Origin: Halopseudomonas xinjiangensis
GTDB lineage: Bacteria > Pseudomonadota > Gammaproteobacteria > Pseudomonadales > Pseudomonadaceae
Direction: 5' to 3'
Assembly (NCBI RefSeq): GCF_900104945.1
Contig: NZ_LT629736.1
Span: forward strand, 620,001-684,000
DNA length: 64,000 nt
In this document: positions 1 to 9,107 of the stretch, piece after piece
Layout of the letters: every line of letters starts with the position of its first letter
Position numbering within the stretch: the first letter of the stretch is position 1
Program-made: the position numbers and the translations under genes
The notes under the pieces: model-generated
What the model was told of the DNA's origin: nothing
What the model saw: the letters and a program-made list of their open reading frames with translations, nothing else
Database searches by the model: none

Positions 1-153
1 GGCGAGATGGCGCCGCTTATCCAGTCCAACGTCGGCCCGATACAATACGAACAGTTGACCGGTGAGCCTTCGCACTGGTTGCTCGGGTTGGCGCTGATGG
101 CGCTGGGCGTGGTATTAGTGATGGCACTGGAAAGATGGGGGCGGCGGACCTGA
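1..153 (+). CDS. C-terminal fragment of a membrane protein, possibly DUF368 (PopT-like)
   Basis: An open frame runs from the left window edge to a TGA at 151-153, giving 50 residues. The fragment ends with one hydrophobic helix (WLLGLALMALGVVLVMALE) and a short basic tail (RWGRR). The PxxYEQLTG stretch before the last helix recalls the end of DUF368/PopT polyprenyl-phosphate transporters, and in several Pseudomonas genomes a DUF368 gene sits between pcm and nlpD. Both points are from memory, so the family call is tentative. The gene points the same way as nlpD and may share its transcript. Confidence 0.45.
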   Translation, partial: GEMAPLIQSNVGPIQYEQLTGEPSHWLLGLALMALGVVLVMALERWGRRT

Positions 154-201
154 AGCGTCTGCCGTACCGAAGGAAACGTTGGCGTAGGCCAGGGGCAGTG
201 T

Positions 202-1053
202 GTGTCAGAGCGTTTTGCGATCGTTAGCGGTTGGCGGCAATGTGCGGTAGGCCTTGTCGGTTCGTTGTTGGTAGCCTGTGCCGGGCCATCCGGTTATGTC
301 CCTATCGATGATCGCAGTCGTGGCGGGCAGGCTGCCCGCGCACAGGCGCGCGCAGCCGAGATTCCCGCTTCCGGTCTGCATACCGTGCGTCGAGGCGAAA
401 CCCTGTACCAGATCGCTTTCCGCTACGGAACGGACTGGCAGACCGTGGCCGGCTACAACAATCTGAGATCGCCTTACACCATCTACCCCGGTCAGAATCT
501 GCGCGTCGCCCCCGGCAACGGATCGCCGCGGGTGGCTGCCGTCGCGCCGCCGCCCAAGCAACCCTCGCCACCGCCCTCAAGGCCGACGAATTCGGTACCT
601 GCAACCCGTGCTATACCGGCCCCGACACCAGCCCAGTCTGCACCGGCCAAAACTGCGGGTACCATTAGTGTGCCGGCGAAAGTCTCGCGCTGGGATTGGC
701 CGACAGATGGTCCGCTCATCTCACGCTTCCAGTCCGGCACCAGCCTGAACAAGGGCATCGATATCGCCGGCACGCTGGGTCAGCCGATTAAGGCGGCTGC
801 CGATGGTGCCGTGGTCTATGCCGGCCGCGGACTTATCGGTTACGGCGACATGATCATCGTCAAGCACGACGACACCTTCCTCAGCGCATACGCCCATAAC
901 AGCAAGCTGATGGTCAGCGAAGGCGATCAGGTCAAGCGTGGACAGGTGATTGCAGAGATGGGCAGCAGCGGTACAGACCGCGTGAAACTGCATTTCGAAA
1001 TACGTCAGCGAGGCAAGCCGGTCGATCCGCTCGGGCATCTACCGAAACGTTGA
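202..1053 (+). CDS. nlpD: NlpD-type lipoprotein, LysM + degenerate LytM/M23 domain
   Basis: A 283-residue outer-membrane lipoprotein that by family membership activates the septal amidase AmiC rather than cutting peptidoglycan itself. It has an N-terminal hydrophobic segment with a lipobox (LVAC, about residue 26), a LysM domain (about 59-102) with the TVRRGETLYQIA signature, a Pro/Ala-rich linker (about 105-160) and an M23 domain to the end. The M23 metal site is incomplete: the usual HxxxD begins as NKGID, and the final HxH reads KLHFEIR with its first His missing. This fits the activator class. The start is a GTG preceded by AGGGG. It lies directly upstream of rpoS, whose main promoter is usually inside nlpD in Pseudomonas. 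Confidence 0.93.
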   Translation: MSERFAIVSGWRQCAVGLVGSLLVACAGPSGYVPIDDRSRGGQAARAQARAAEIPASGLHTVRRGETLYQIAFRYGTDWQTVAGYNNLRSPYTIYPGQNLRVAPGNGSPRVAAVAPPPKQPSPPPSRPTNSVPATRAIPAPTPAQSAPAKTAGTISVPAKVSRWDWPTDGPLISRFQSGTSLNKGIDIAGTLGQPIKAAADGAVVYAGRGLIGYGDMIIVKHDDTFLSAYAHNSKLMVSEGDQVKRGQVIAEMGSSGTDRVKLHFEIRQRGKPVDPLGHLPKR

Positions 1054-1227
1054 CCAGCGCTGGAAACCGGCACATTGTTGTAATGCTCGGCAGATAATCT
1101 GCAAAAGTATAGTTCAGACCGGAACAAGCGGTGGCTTGGTCGGTCAATAAGTGTGAAAGATGAGGGGCGGCAAGGTACTGCGGAGTCTCCTCGTTAATCC
1201 AGACGTACTTTACATGGGGCAAGCAAA

Positions 1228-2226
1228 ATGGCAGTCAATAATAACCAGCCCGAACAGGTTCTCAGCGAAGACGAAATGACTCTAGTCGAGTCTGAGGCCA
1301 GGGAAGTGGAAGAGCTGGGTCTGGATGCGCGTGCGGAACCTCGAGCCGCGTCGCCACGTACACATCGCCGCGAAAACTCCTTCGAATTCACCAAACAGCT
1401 GGACGCCACTCAGCTGTATCTCAACGAAATCGGTTTTTCTCCGCTGCTGACCCCGGAAGAAGAGGTCCACTTCGCCCGGCTTGCCCAGAAGGGTGACGCG
1501 GCGGGCCGCAAGCGGATGATCGAAAGCAACCTGCGCCTGGTGGTGAAAATCGCCCGTCGCTACGTCAATCGCGGGCTCAGCCTTCTTGATCTGATCGAAG
1601 AGGGCAACCTCGGCCTGATCCGCGCGGTGGAAAAATTCGACCCGGAGCGCGGTTTCCGCTTTTCCACCTACGCCACCTGGTGGATTCGCCAGACCATCGA
1701 ACGCGCGATCATGAACCAGACCAGGACGATTCGCCTGCCGATCCATGTGGTGAAGGAGCTGAACGTCTATCTGCGCGCGGCGCGTGAGTTGACGCAGAAG
1801 CTGGATCACGAACCCTCGCCCGAGGAAATCGCACAGTTGCTCGACAAGCCGGTCGAAGACGTCAAGCGCATGCTTGGTCTCAACGAGCGGGTTGCTTCGG
1901 TAGACATGTCACTCGGGCCGGATTCGGACAAGACGCTGCTCGACACGCTTACCGACGAGCAGAACAACGATCCGTGCGAGCTGCTGCAAGGTGACGACCT
2001 CAATGCCAGTATCGATCATTGGCTGTCGGAGCTCACTGAAAAGCAGCGCGAAGTGGTTGCGCGTCGGTTCGGTTTGCGTGGACATGAAAGCAGCACGCTG
2101 GAAGAAGTCGGCCGGGAAATCGGCCTGACCAGAGAACGGGTTCGTCAGATTCAGGTTGAGGCGCTCAAGCGACTGCGCGACATCCTCGAACAACACGGCC
2201 TTACCGGCGAGTCGCTATTCCAGTAG
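1228..2226 (+). CDS. rpoS: RNA polymerase sigma factor RpoS (sigma-38)
   Basis: A 332-residue sigma-70-family factor for stationary phase and general stress. All regions are visible: the region 1.2 start ([21 protein letters not shown]), region 2 with [12 protein letters not shown] and the -10 recognition helix around [14 protein letters not shown], region 3, and region 4.2 with the helix-turn-helix [20 protein letters not shown]. The acidic N-terminus (about residues 8-35) is typical of Pseudomonas RpoS. The ATG has GGGGC eight bases upstream. The nlpD-rpoS gap is 174 bases. The TAG stop is part of a REP palindrome. The rsmZ RNA and fdxA gene that usually follow rpoS in Pseudomonas are not seen here. 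Confidence 0.97.
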   Translation: MAVNNNQPEQVLSEDEMTLVESEAREVEELGLDARAEPRAASPRTHRRENSFEFTKQLDATQLYLNEIGFSPLLTPEEEVHFARLAQKGDAAGRKRMIESNLRLVVKIARRYVNRGLSLLDLIEEGNLGLIRAVEKFDPERGFRFSTYATWWIRQTIERAIMNQTRTIRLPIHVVKELNVYLRAARELTQKLDHEPSPEEIAQLLDKPVEDVKRMLGLNERVASVDMSLGPDSDKTLLDTLTDEQNNDPCELLQGDDLNASIDHWLSELTEKQREVVARRFGLRGHESSTLEEVGREIGLTRERVRQIQVEALKRLRDILEQHGLTGESLFQ

Positions 2227-2472
2227 GGCGGATAACCGCCACGTGTTATCCGTCGCAACAACGGTGCGGCTGGCGCCCACGCCTTGGTGGACAAGCTTCG
2301 CGTTGTCCACCCTACGATACAACCCCCTCGATGTAGGGCGGATAACCGCTTAGCGTTATCCGCCGTGAAGGTGCGTTCGGTACCGACGCTGGTGGACAAG
2401 CTTCACGTCGTCCACCCTACTATACAACCCGCCTCGATGTAGGGTGGATAACCGCGCAGCGTTATCCACCGC
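2223..2472. repeat. REP palindrome cluster (3 direct + 2 inverted copies)
   Basis: Five related palindromes lie in 250 bases. Direct copies at 2223-2256, 2333-2365 and 2439-2472 begin GTAGGGYGGATAACCGC and close with GTTATCC(G/A)CC. Inverted copies at 2286-2315 and 2391-2420 read GGTGGACAAGCTTC...GTCCACCCTAC. The direct copies repeat at 110 and 106 bases, so a unit of one direct plus one inverted element is tandemly arrayed. The leading GTAG tetranucleotide is the hallmark of REP sequences moved by REP-associated tyrosine transposases (RAYTs). No RAYT gene is in the window. The first copy supplies the rpoS TAG stop. The hairpins may also serve as 3' ends for rpoS and the convergent efflux gene. 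Confidence 0.85.
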
Positions 2473-2484
2473 AACGATGCTCGA

Positions 2485-5400
2485 TCAGGCCGGAGCGTGT
2501 GCGGCTTCGCTCTGGTGACTCTCGGCAAACACCAGATAAACCGCCGGCAACACGAACAATGTGAAGAGCGTGCCGATGGTGAGGCCTGCAGCGATCACCA
2601 CGCCGATATCGAACCGACTTACCGCACCAGCTCCTTCCGCCAGTAGCAACGGGATCATCGCAAACACCATGGCCGCGGTGGTCATGAGTACCGGACGCAG
2701 GCGAATCGCGGCCGAGGCCTCAACGGCCTCACGCTGCGACATCCCCTGACGCTGCAGTTGATTGGCGAACTCCACGATCAGGATGCCGTGTTTGCTGATC
2801 AAACCTATCAGCGTCACCAGACCCACCTGGGTATAGATGTTCATGGTCGAGATCCCCAGGAAAAGCGGTATCAGCGCGCCGCATATGGAGAGCGGAACCG
2901 TCACCAGAATCACCAGTGGATCGCGGAAACTCTCGAACTGCGCTGCCAGGACCAGATAGATCAGCGCCAGTGCGAGGCCGAAGGTGACGTACAGAGCCGC
3001 GCCTTCCTGCTTGTACTGACGCGCAGCGCCGGCATAGTCGAAGGTGAATCCTTGGGGCATTTCGGCTGTGGCGATGTCTTCCAGCGTTTGCAGCGCCTCG
3101 CCCATGCTGACCAGCGGCACGCCCTGGATTCGCGCGGCATTGAGCTGCTGGAACTGATTGAGCTGGGTCGGTCGGGCGCGTTCGTCCATTTCGATCAGCG
3201 TGCCCAGCGGCACCATGTCGCCGGCGTCGTTGCGAACGTAATAGTGATTCAGCCAGCCACTGTTGTCGCGGTAGGCGCGCTCAACCTGCGCAATCACCTT
3301 GTAGCTGCGTCCGCTGATGGTGAAGCGGTTGATTTCGCCTTCGCCCAGCAACGTCGACAGAGTGCTGCCGATATCCGCCATCGACACGCCCATCTGCGCA
3401 GCCTTCTCCCGTGAAATGTGCACGGAGATCTCGGGCTTGTCGAAGGCCAGATCGATCGTCAGAAAGGCGAACTTTCCGCTTTCCTGCGCGCGCGCCTTGA
3501 CCTGCTCGGTGACCTGCAGCAGCGATTCGTAATCTCCAGGAGAGGTGATCACGAACTGCACCGGCAGGCCTCCGCCGGTACCGGGCAGAGAGGGCAGGTT
3601 GAAACCGAATATCTGCAGGCCGGAAACCTTGTTCAGTTCGGCCTGGATCTCCGGCAGGAGCTCCATCTGGGTTTTTTCGCGCTGCTCCCATGGCTTGAGC
3701 AGGAAGCCACCGATGCCGCTCTGTACGCCATCAGAGCCGTTGATCTGGAAGTGCGACTGGTACTCGTCGAACTGCTTCAGGACCTGTGTGACCTCGTCGG
3801 TATAGTGCGTCAGGTAGTCCAAGTTGGCCGTCTTGGGGGCATTGGACATCATGAAAATGATGCTTTGGTCTTCCTCCGGGGCCAGTTCGCTTCGGGTGAA
3901 CATGAGCAGGAGCGGAATCAACAGCAGAACCAGTGCACCGAACGTCAACGTCACGGCCTTGGTGTCCAGACTGCTCGACAGCATCCCGCGATAACGGGTC
4001 TGCAGGCGTTCGAAGATGACGTCCAGCTTGTGAGCGAAGCCTGACGGATTGGATTCGTGCCTGAGCAGCTTCGAGCACATCATGGGCGACAGCGTCAGCG
4101 CAACGATCCCTGAAATCACCACCGAGCCGGCCAGGGTGAAGGCAAACTCTCTGAACAGCGCACCAGTCAGCCCTTCAAGGAACCCGATCGGGGCGTAAAC
4201 AGCCGCTAGCGTGATGGTCATCGCCACGACCGGCATGGCTATTTCCCGGGCGCCGGTAATCGAGGCGTCGAAGGGCGTCTGGCCTTCCTCGATGTGCCGG
4301 TGAATGTTCTCCACCACGACGATGGCGTCATCGACCACCAGCCCGATCGCCAGGACCAGGGCGAGGAGGGTAAGCAGGTTGATCGAGTAGCCCATCAGCT
4401 GCATGAAGAACAGAACGCCGATCATCGACAGCGGAATGGTCACGACAGGAATGATCACCGAGCGCATCGAGCCCAGGAACAGGAACACCACGATAATGAC
4501 GATGATCACCGCCTCGCCCAGTGTCTTGATCACCTCATCGATCGACTCCTCGATGAACTGGGTCGCATCATAGGCGATCGAGCCTTGCAGCTCTGGCGGT
4601 AGCTGCGCCTCGATCTCCGGCATTGCCGCACGTACTTCCTTGATCACATCGAGCGGGTTCGCCAGCGGGGTGCCCTGGATGCCGATATATACCGAAGGGA
4701 TGCCGTCGAAGAAGCTGATCGAATCATAGCTTTCAGCTCCCAGTTCGACGCGGGCGACATCGCGAACCAGTACGCGCGTATCACCATCGATCTTCACCGG
4801 AATGGCAGCGAAGGCCTCCGGATCTTCGAGATCGGTGAAGGCATTGACGCTGGTGACCACATACTCACCCTTGGTCTCGCCCGCTGCCGATAGATAGTTG
4901 TACGCCTGGATGGCCTGATTCACGTCGGCGGCTGTCACGCCGTAGGCGCCCATGCGTACAGGGTCCAGCCACAGGCGCATGGCGAAGGTCTGCCGGCCGA
5001 GAATCTCGGCTTCGGCGATGCCGGGCAGGGTAGCCAGCCGCGGCTGAACGATGCGCGTCAGATAGTCGGTGATCTGCGGGTTGCTCATCGTTTCGCTGAA
5101 GAAGCTGATGTACATGAGCGCAGTCGAGTCGGCGGCCTGGCGGCTGATTACCGGTTCCTGGGCCTGCGGCGGCAGCTGGTTTCGCACCTCGGCGGTCTTC
5201 GACATGATGTCGGTGAACAGCCGGTCGGTGTCCGTCCCCAGTCGTGCATAAACCTGTATCACTGAAAAGTTCTGTCGGCTGACGGAGTTGATGTAATCCA
5301 CGCCCTCTGCGCTGGACAGGCTTTGCTGGATCGGCTGGGTAATGTAGCCCTGAATCACCTCGGCGTTGGCGCCGGGATAGGCGGTGGTGACCGTGATCAG

Positions 5401-5529
5401 AGCGTTTTCCATCTGCGGATACTGGCGGATGGTGAGATTGCTGAAGGCCTGCAGGCCGAGCAGCACGATCAACAGGCTGACGACGGTGGCGAGCACCGGC
5501 CTGCGGATGAAAGGATCTGTGAATGCCAT
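2485..5529 (-). CDS. mexW: RND multidrug efflux transporter, HAE1 family, MexW-like
   Basis: A 1014-residue inner-membrane proton/drug antiporter, full length for the HAE1 RND family. The N-terminus (MAFTDPFIRRPVLATVV) is the first transmembrane helix. The intramembrane proton-relay motif is intact as GLVVDDAIVVVENIHRH (Asp pair near residue 400), and GLISKHGILIVEFAN near residue 930 marks the second half. Two large periplasmic loops flank a twelve-helix plan. The adaptor gene lies 12 bases upstream on the same strand. MexW is preferred over MexF or MexB types because bifA and sodB follow in the same order as near mexVW in P. aeruginosa (from memory). No outer-membrane channel gene is present, which also fits MexVW, which borrows OprM. 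Confidence 0.88.
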   Translation of the reverse strand: MAFTDPFIRRPVLATVVSLLIVLLGLQAFSNLTIRQYPQMENALITVTTAYPGANAEVIQGYITQPIQQSLSSAEGVDYINSVSRQNFSVIQVYARLGTDTDRLFTDIMSKTAEVRNQLPPQAQEPVISRQAADSTALMYISFFSETMSNPQITDYLTRIVQPRLATLPGIAEAEILGRQTFAMRLWLDPVRMGAYGVTAADVNQAIQAYNYLSAAGETKGEYVVTSVNAFTDLEDPEAFAAIPVKIDGDTRVLVRDVARVELGAESYDSISFFDGIPSVYIGIQGTPLANPLDVIKEVRAAMPEIEAQLPPELQGSIAYDATQFIEESIDEVIKTLGEAVIIVIIVVFLFLGSMRSVIIPVVTIPLSMIGVLFFMQLMGYSINLLTLLALVLAIGLVVDDAIVVVENIHRHIEEGQTPFDASITGAREIAMPVVAMTITLAAVYAPIGFLEGLTGALFREFAFTLAGSVVISGIVALTLSPMMCSKLLRHESNPSGFAHKLDVIFERLQTRYRGMLSSSLDTKAVTLTFGALVLLLIPLLLMFTRSELAPEEDQSIIFMMSNAPKTANLDYLTHYTDEVTQVLKQFDEYQSHFQINGSDGVQSGIGGFLLKPWEQREKTQMELLPEIQAELNKVSGLQIFGFNLPSLPGTGGGLPVQFVITSPGDYESLLQVTEQVKARAQESGKFAFLTIDLAFDKPEISVHISREKAAQMGVSMADIGSTLSTLLGEGEINRFTISGRSYKVIAQVERAYRDNSGWLNHYYVRNDAGDMVPLGTLIEMDERARPTQLNQFQQLNAARIQGVPLVSMGEALQTLEDIATAEMPQGFTFDYAGAARQYKQEGAALYVTFGLALALIYLVLAAQFESFRDPLVILVTVPLSICGALIPLFLGISTMNIYTQVGLVTLIGLISKHGILIVEFANQLQRQGMSQREAVEASAAIRLRPVLMTTAAMVFAMIPLLLAEGAGAVSRFDIGVVIAAGLTIGTLFTLFVLPAVYLVFAESHQSEAAHAPA

Positions 5530-5541
5530 GCTCGGGTCGCC

Positions 5542-6657
5542 TTACAGGGGGTTGCTGTTGTCGATGGCGACGCGCGCGCCGTTGTCCAGCTTGAGCTGGC
5601 CGGAAATGACCACCTGTTCACCTGGCTGAAGGCCTTCGAGCACGACTACTTGGCCGTCGCGCCGCTGGCCGGTCTTGACGAAGCGCCGCTGCACTTCCAG
5701 GACCGGTTCGCCGCTTTCGTCCGTCACCACCTCGCCATCCTCGTCACGCCGCGGCGTGATCACATAGACGGAGTTGCCGTACAGCGTGAAGGTCATTGCC
5801 GTTTCCGGAACCACGACTTGCGCAGACTCACCCGGCAGCACCAGCTCCAGTTCGGCGAACATGCCTGGCAGCAGTTTTTCGTCGGGATTCGCCACACTTG
5901 CACGGATCTGCAGATTGCGCGAGGTCGCTTCGACCTTCGGATTGATCGCAACGACGCGGGCTTCGAACACTTCTCCGGGGAAGGCAGCGACCTTGACCCG
6001 AACGGTCTGGCCCATAGCCAGTTGCGGGTAATACTGCTCGGGCATGAAGAAATCAACATACAGTCGATCGAGATTCTGCAGCGTGGCAATGTTCGCGCCG
6101 GGCGAGAGGTAGTCACCGGGATCCACACGGCTGATGCCGATACGTCCGCTGAACGGTGCCTGGATGCGCTTCTTTTCCAGCGTGGCGCGCAGCTCGTCGG
6201 CACGCGCAGTAGCCTGGCGAAGCGAGGAGCGCGCCTGGTCGTACTGGCTCTGCGAGATGCTCTGACGCTGCAGAAGATTCTGCTGCCGGTTGAACTCGAG
6301 GCGCGCGAGTTCCGCCTGGGCTTCGGCCGTGGCCAGGCTGGCCTGCTCCACTGCACCGCCCATCCGAACCAGATCCTGCCCGGCCTCGACTTTCTGTCCG
6401 GATTCGAACAACACTTCGGACACCACACCGCTGACTTCTGCGGTCAGTTCGACGCCGAGCGCCGAGGTCAAGGTGCCGATTGCCGGCAGGCGGGTCTGCC
6501 ATTGCAGCTGCTCTGCAGACGTCGCGCCGACATGAATCGGCGGCTTGGGTGCGGTGAACATGGCGATCTGGGAGCGGATCGACAATGCCTTGTAAATGCC
6601 TAGTCCGGCGACCACGACCACAAACAACACGATAAGGATAACCAGGCGACGCAGCAT
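5542..6657 (-). CDS. mexV: RND periplasmic adaptor (membrane fusion protein), MexV-like
   Basis: A 371-residue adaptor linking the inner-membrane pump to an outer-membrane channel. It has an N-terminal signal anchor (residues about 4-24), a lipoyl half-motif (VSGVVSEVLFESGQKVEAG), an alpha-helical hairpin rich in Gln/Ala/Arg (about 105-175), the second lipoyl half (IQAPFSGRIGISRVDPGDYLSPG) and a C-terminal beta-barrel plus membrane-proximal domain. There is no lipobox Cys, so it is anchored by its N-terminal helix. RBS AAGGACC lies upstream of the ATG. It is first of a two-gene operon with mexW. No TetR or two-component regulator is adjacent; the 194-base upstream gap to the bifA stop holds the promoter, but no box stands out. 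Confidence 0.87.
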   Translation of the reverse strand: MLRRLVILIVLFVVVVAGLGIYKALSIRSQIAMFTAPKPPIHVGATSAEQLQWQTRLPAIGTLTSALGVELTAEVSGVVSEVLFESGQKVEAGQDLVRMGGAVEQASLATAEAQAELARLEFNRQQNLLQRQSISQSQYDQARSSLRQATARADELRATLEKKRIQAPFSGRIGISRVDPGDYLSPGANIATLQNLDRLYVDFFMPEQYYPQLAMGQTVRVKVAAFPGEVFEARVVAINPKVEATSRNLQIRASVANPDEKLLPGMFAELELVLPGESAQVVVPETAMTFTLYGNSVYVITPRRDEDGEVVTDESGEPVLEVQRRFVKTGQRRDGQVVVLEGLQPGEQVVISGQLKLDNGARVAIDNSNPL

Positions 6658-6851
6658 GAAAAGGTCCTTCTGAAGGCGTGGCGAGACGAGGGGAGCGGGG
6701 TATTATCCACGTCGGCTGTGACATTACCAACGTCGTTATGGCAACTGTGCGTTGCATTTGGGCAATTATGCAAAAAGGCACGCACAGACCGAGATATTAC
6801 GACATATGCCGTCAGAATCACGGTGGCATGAGGTGGCTTGATCCGCCTTCG

Positions 6852-8936
6852 TCAATCGCTTGACGTGTCGACGGGCATGCTACGGTGTTCGAAGTCGCGC
6901 AGCCAGTCCAGCAGCGCTGTGGCTGGCAGGGGTTTGCTATAGAAATAGCCCTGACCTTCATTGCAGCCCTGGGCGATGATGTAGGCTTCCTGCGCCGCGG
7001 TTTCGACGCCTTCCGCAATCACTTCCATATTCAGGCTGCGACCGAGCTGGATGATCGCGCGTACGATGGTCGCGTCGTCCTCATCAAGCAGCACATCCTG
7101 AACGAAGCTTTTGTCGACCTTGATCTTATCAAGCGGCAGTCCACGCAGATAACTGAGCGATGAGTAGCCGGTACCGAAATCGTCAATGGCTATCAATACT
7201 CCGGCTTTCTTGAGATTGTTCAGATGGCCAGCCGCTGCGGCAATGTCCTCCATCAGACCGGTTTCGGTCACTTCCAGCTCGAGGCTGTTGGCAGGCAGCG
7301 AATAGCGCTGCATAAGATTGGTGACGAGCCGGGACAGCTCGCTGTGGTGCAGCTGCACGGTGGACAGGTTCACGGCCATGCGCAGATGTGGGTAGCCGGC
7401 GGTGTGCCACTCACGCAGCTGCCGACAAGCGCGATCCAGCACCCACTCGCCGATATCAATGATCGATCCGTTCTGTTCGGCCAGGGGAATGAACAGATCG
7501 GGCGGAACCAGCCCACGTTCGCTGTGCTGCCAGCGCAGCAGTGCTTCGACCCCGACGACCCTGTGGCTGCGCAGGCAGATCTGGGGCTGAAAGACCAGAT
7601 GAAACTCGTTGCGCGATAAGGCACCCCGAAGATCCTTGTCTAGCTCGCGGCGAATGCGCATCTCGCTATCCAGGCTGGCGATGTAGAACTGGTAGCGGTT
7701 TCGCGAGCGGGCTTTGGCCAGCATCATGGTCTGTTCGGCTTTCTGCAGCAGTTTTTCGGCATCGTCGCCATCGTCCGGAAACAGCGTGATCCCGATAGTC
7801 GCTCGCAGGCCGACACGATGGTCCCCAAGCGCAAACGGCTGGCCGAGATCGTCAAGAATGGTTTGTGCCAGCTCTGCTGCTTCGTAGGGCTGGCTGATCC
7901 CGGTCTGAACCAGCGCGAACTGATCTCCGCCGAGTCTCGCCAGGCAACCGAGGCGTGCGCTGTTGACACGCAACCGGTCGGCGACAGCAACCAGTAACGC
8001 GTCGCCGGACTGATACGTGAACTGCTCGTTCACCTCTTTGAAGTCGTCTAGACCACAACACAACACCGCGACGCCGCGATGTCGGCGACCGGCGTCGGCC
8101 AGAATCCTGCCGAGCTGCTCTTGCAACATGCTGCGATTGGGCAAGCCGGTCAGATGGTCGTGTTGGGACATGTGCAGCAGGTTTGCCTCGGCTTCGCGTC
8201 GGCGGCTGCTGTTGCGCTCGATGGAATCGAGTAGCTGATTGGCCTTGTTGATCCAGAGCCCCAGCTCGTTCCTTTCCTGGCCAGGGAGCATGGGGATCGG
8301 CGTCTTGCCAGGCTGATCGGGATTGATTTGCGCGATGTGCTCGATGATTCGCGCCAATGGCTTGGTCAGTAACACGTGATAAATGAGGTAGAGCATGAAT
8401 GCCATCGCCAGCGCGCGCAGGATGCCGGAGATGACGATGATCAGTGACCGCTGGAGAAACTCCTGGCCGTAGGGCGCGGTATCCAGTACCAGACGCAGAT
8501 CGCCGTAGTATTCGTTATACGGGGGGCGGCCATGCAGCTCGATGGCATATTCCTGCTCGACCCCGAACAGCCAGTCGGTGATGTCGCGAAAGGGGCTTTG
8601 GACCAGGTCTCGTTGCCGGCTGGCTAGGGGTGTTTCGTCGGGGTGGCCAATCGATGCGAAACGCACCGCTCGATGCTCGAACAGGCCTTCGACCACTTGT
8701 AGCGCCATTTCTCGGTCGAGGCTGTAAACGGCTTGCGTGGCGGGGTCGCGGGACATTGCCAGGATCTGTTCGGCGGTGCTGTCGATAAGCTGCCGTTCCT
8801 TGCGCAGATCGTAAACAATCTGGGCAAAGCTGAGTATCAGTCCTACCACCAGTGCCCACAGCAATACCAGTTGCAGCAACTTGACGGATAGGCTGTGCCG
8901 GCGCTCGAGTTTCAAAGTCTTGTTATGTCCGTGCAT
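6852..8936 (-). CDS. bifA: c-di-GMP phosphodiesterase BifA (GGDQF-EAL, membrane)
   Basis: A 694-residue inner-membrane protein. Helix 1 spans about residues 19-43, a periplasmic loop follows to about 160, and helix 2 is at about 164-192. A HAMP-like stretch leads to a GGDEF domain with the degenerate active site GGDQF (residues 336-340), then an EAL domain with intact EALLRW (Glu464), ELEVTETGLMED and DDFGTGYSS. The altered GGDQF plus intact EAL is the signature of BifA, a phosphodiesterase that lowers c-di-GMP and favours swarming over biofilm. Position next to sodB and argO matches P. aeruginosa. A perfect Anr/FNR site with a well-placed -10 lies upstream, suggesting induction at low oxygen. 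It reads as a single-gene unit. Confidence 0.92.
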   Translation of the reverse strand: MHGHNKTLKLERRHSLSVKLLQLVLLWALVVGLILSFAQIVYDLRKERQLIDSTAEQILAMSRDPATQAVYSLDREMALQVVEGLFEHRAVRFASIGHPDETPLASRQRDLVQSPFRDITDWLFGVEQEYAIELHGRPPYNEYYGDLRLVLDTAPYGQEFLQRSLIIVISGILRALAMAFMLYLIYHVLLTKPLARIIEHIAQINPDQPGKTPIPMLPGQERNELGLWINKANQLLDSIERNSSRRREAEANLLHMSQHDHLTGLPNRSMLQEQLGRILADAGRRHRGVAVLCCGLDDFKEVNEQFTYQSGDALLVAVADRLRVNSARLGCLARLGGDQFALVQTGISQPYEAAELAQTILDDLGQPFALGDHRVGLRATIGITLFPDDGDDAEKLLQKAEQTMMLAKARSRNRYQFYIASLDSEMRIRRELDKDLRGALSRNEFHLVFQPQICLRSHRVVGVEALLRWQHSERGLVPPDLFIPLAEQNGSIIDIGEWVLDRACRQLREWHTAGYPHLRMAVNLSTVQLHHSELSRLVTNLMQRYSLPANSLELEVTETGLMEDIAAAAGHLNNLKKAGVLIAIDDFGTGYSSLSYLRGLPLDKIKVDKSFVQDVLLDEDDATIVRAIIQLGRSLNMEVIAEGVETAAQEAYIIAQGCNEGQGYFYSKPLPATALLDWLRDFEHRSMPVDTSSD

Positions 8937-9021
8937 CGGTTAGGCCCGAGTTATCATGCAGGCTCGATAGCCTGTCCTGCAATACCCCGAGCAATGTACA
9001 GCCGGATACAGCGGTAGGATG

Positions 9022-9035
9022 TTGATTGAGATCAA
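9022..9035 (-). promoter_or_regulatory. Perfect Anr/FNR box, predicted class II promoter of bifA
   Basis: TTGATTGAGATCAA matches TTGATNNNNATCAA at every fixed position. Read on the minus strand towards bifA, a TACATT hexamer begins 23 bases beyond the box, close to the 22 bases expected when the box is centred at -41.5. The transcript would start about 50 bases before the bifA ATG. On the other side lie only the sodB terminator and the sodB 3' end, so bifA is the only sensible target. Confidence 0.75.
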
Positions 9036-9064
9036 CACGATATTAATACGATATCGCAGAAACG

Positions 9065-9090
9065 AAACACCCCGCCGAAGCGGGGTGTTT
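9065..9090 (-). terminator. Rho-independent terminator of sodB
   Basis: A hairpin pairs AAACACCCCG with CGGGGTGTTT around a short CCGAAG loop, 18 bases past the sodB stop on the minus strand. The A/T ends of the stem give a short U tract. Confidence 0.8.
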
Positions 9091-9107
9091 GTGTGCCTGG
9101 GGTACGA

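Noticed and set aside
2227-2484. rsmZ-type small RNA downstream of rpoS
   Set aside because: Only REP palindromes are seen; there is no series of exposed GGA hairpin loops.
5323-6603. 426-codon plus-strand frame opposite mexV/mexW
   Set aside because: Lies antisense to two well-supported efflux genes; no domain, only the mirror of GC-rich codon use.
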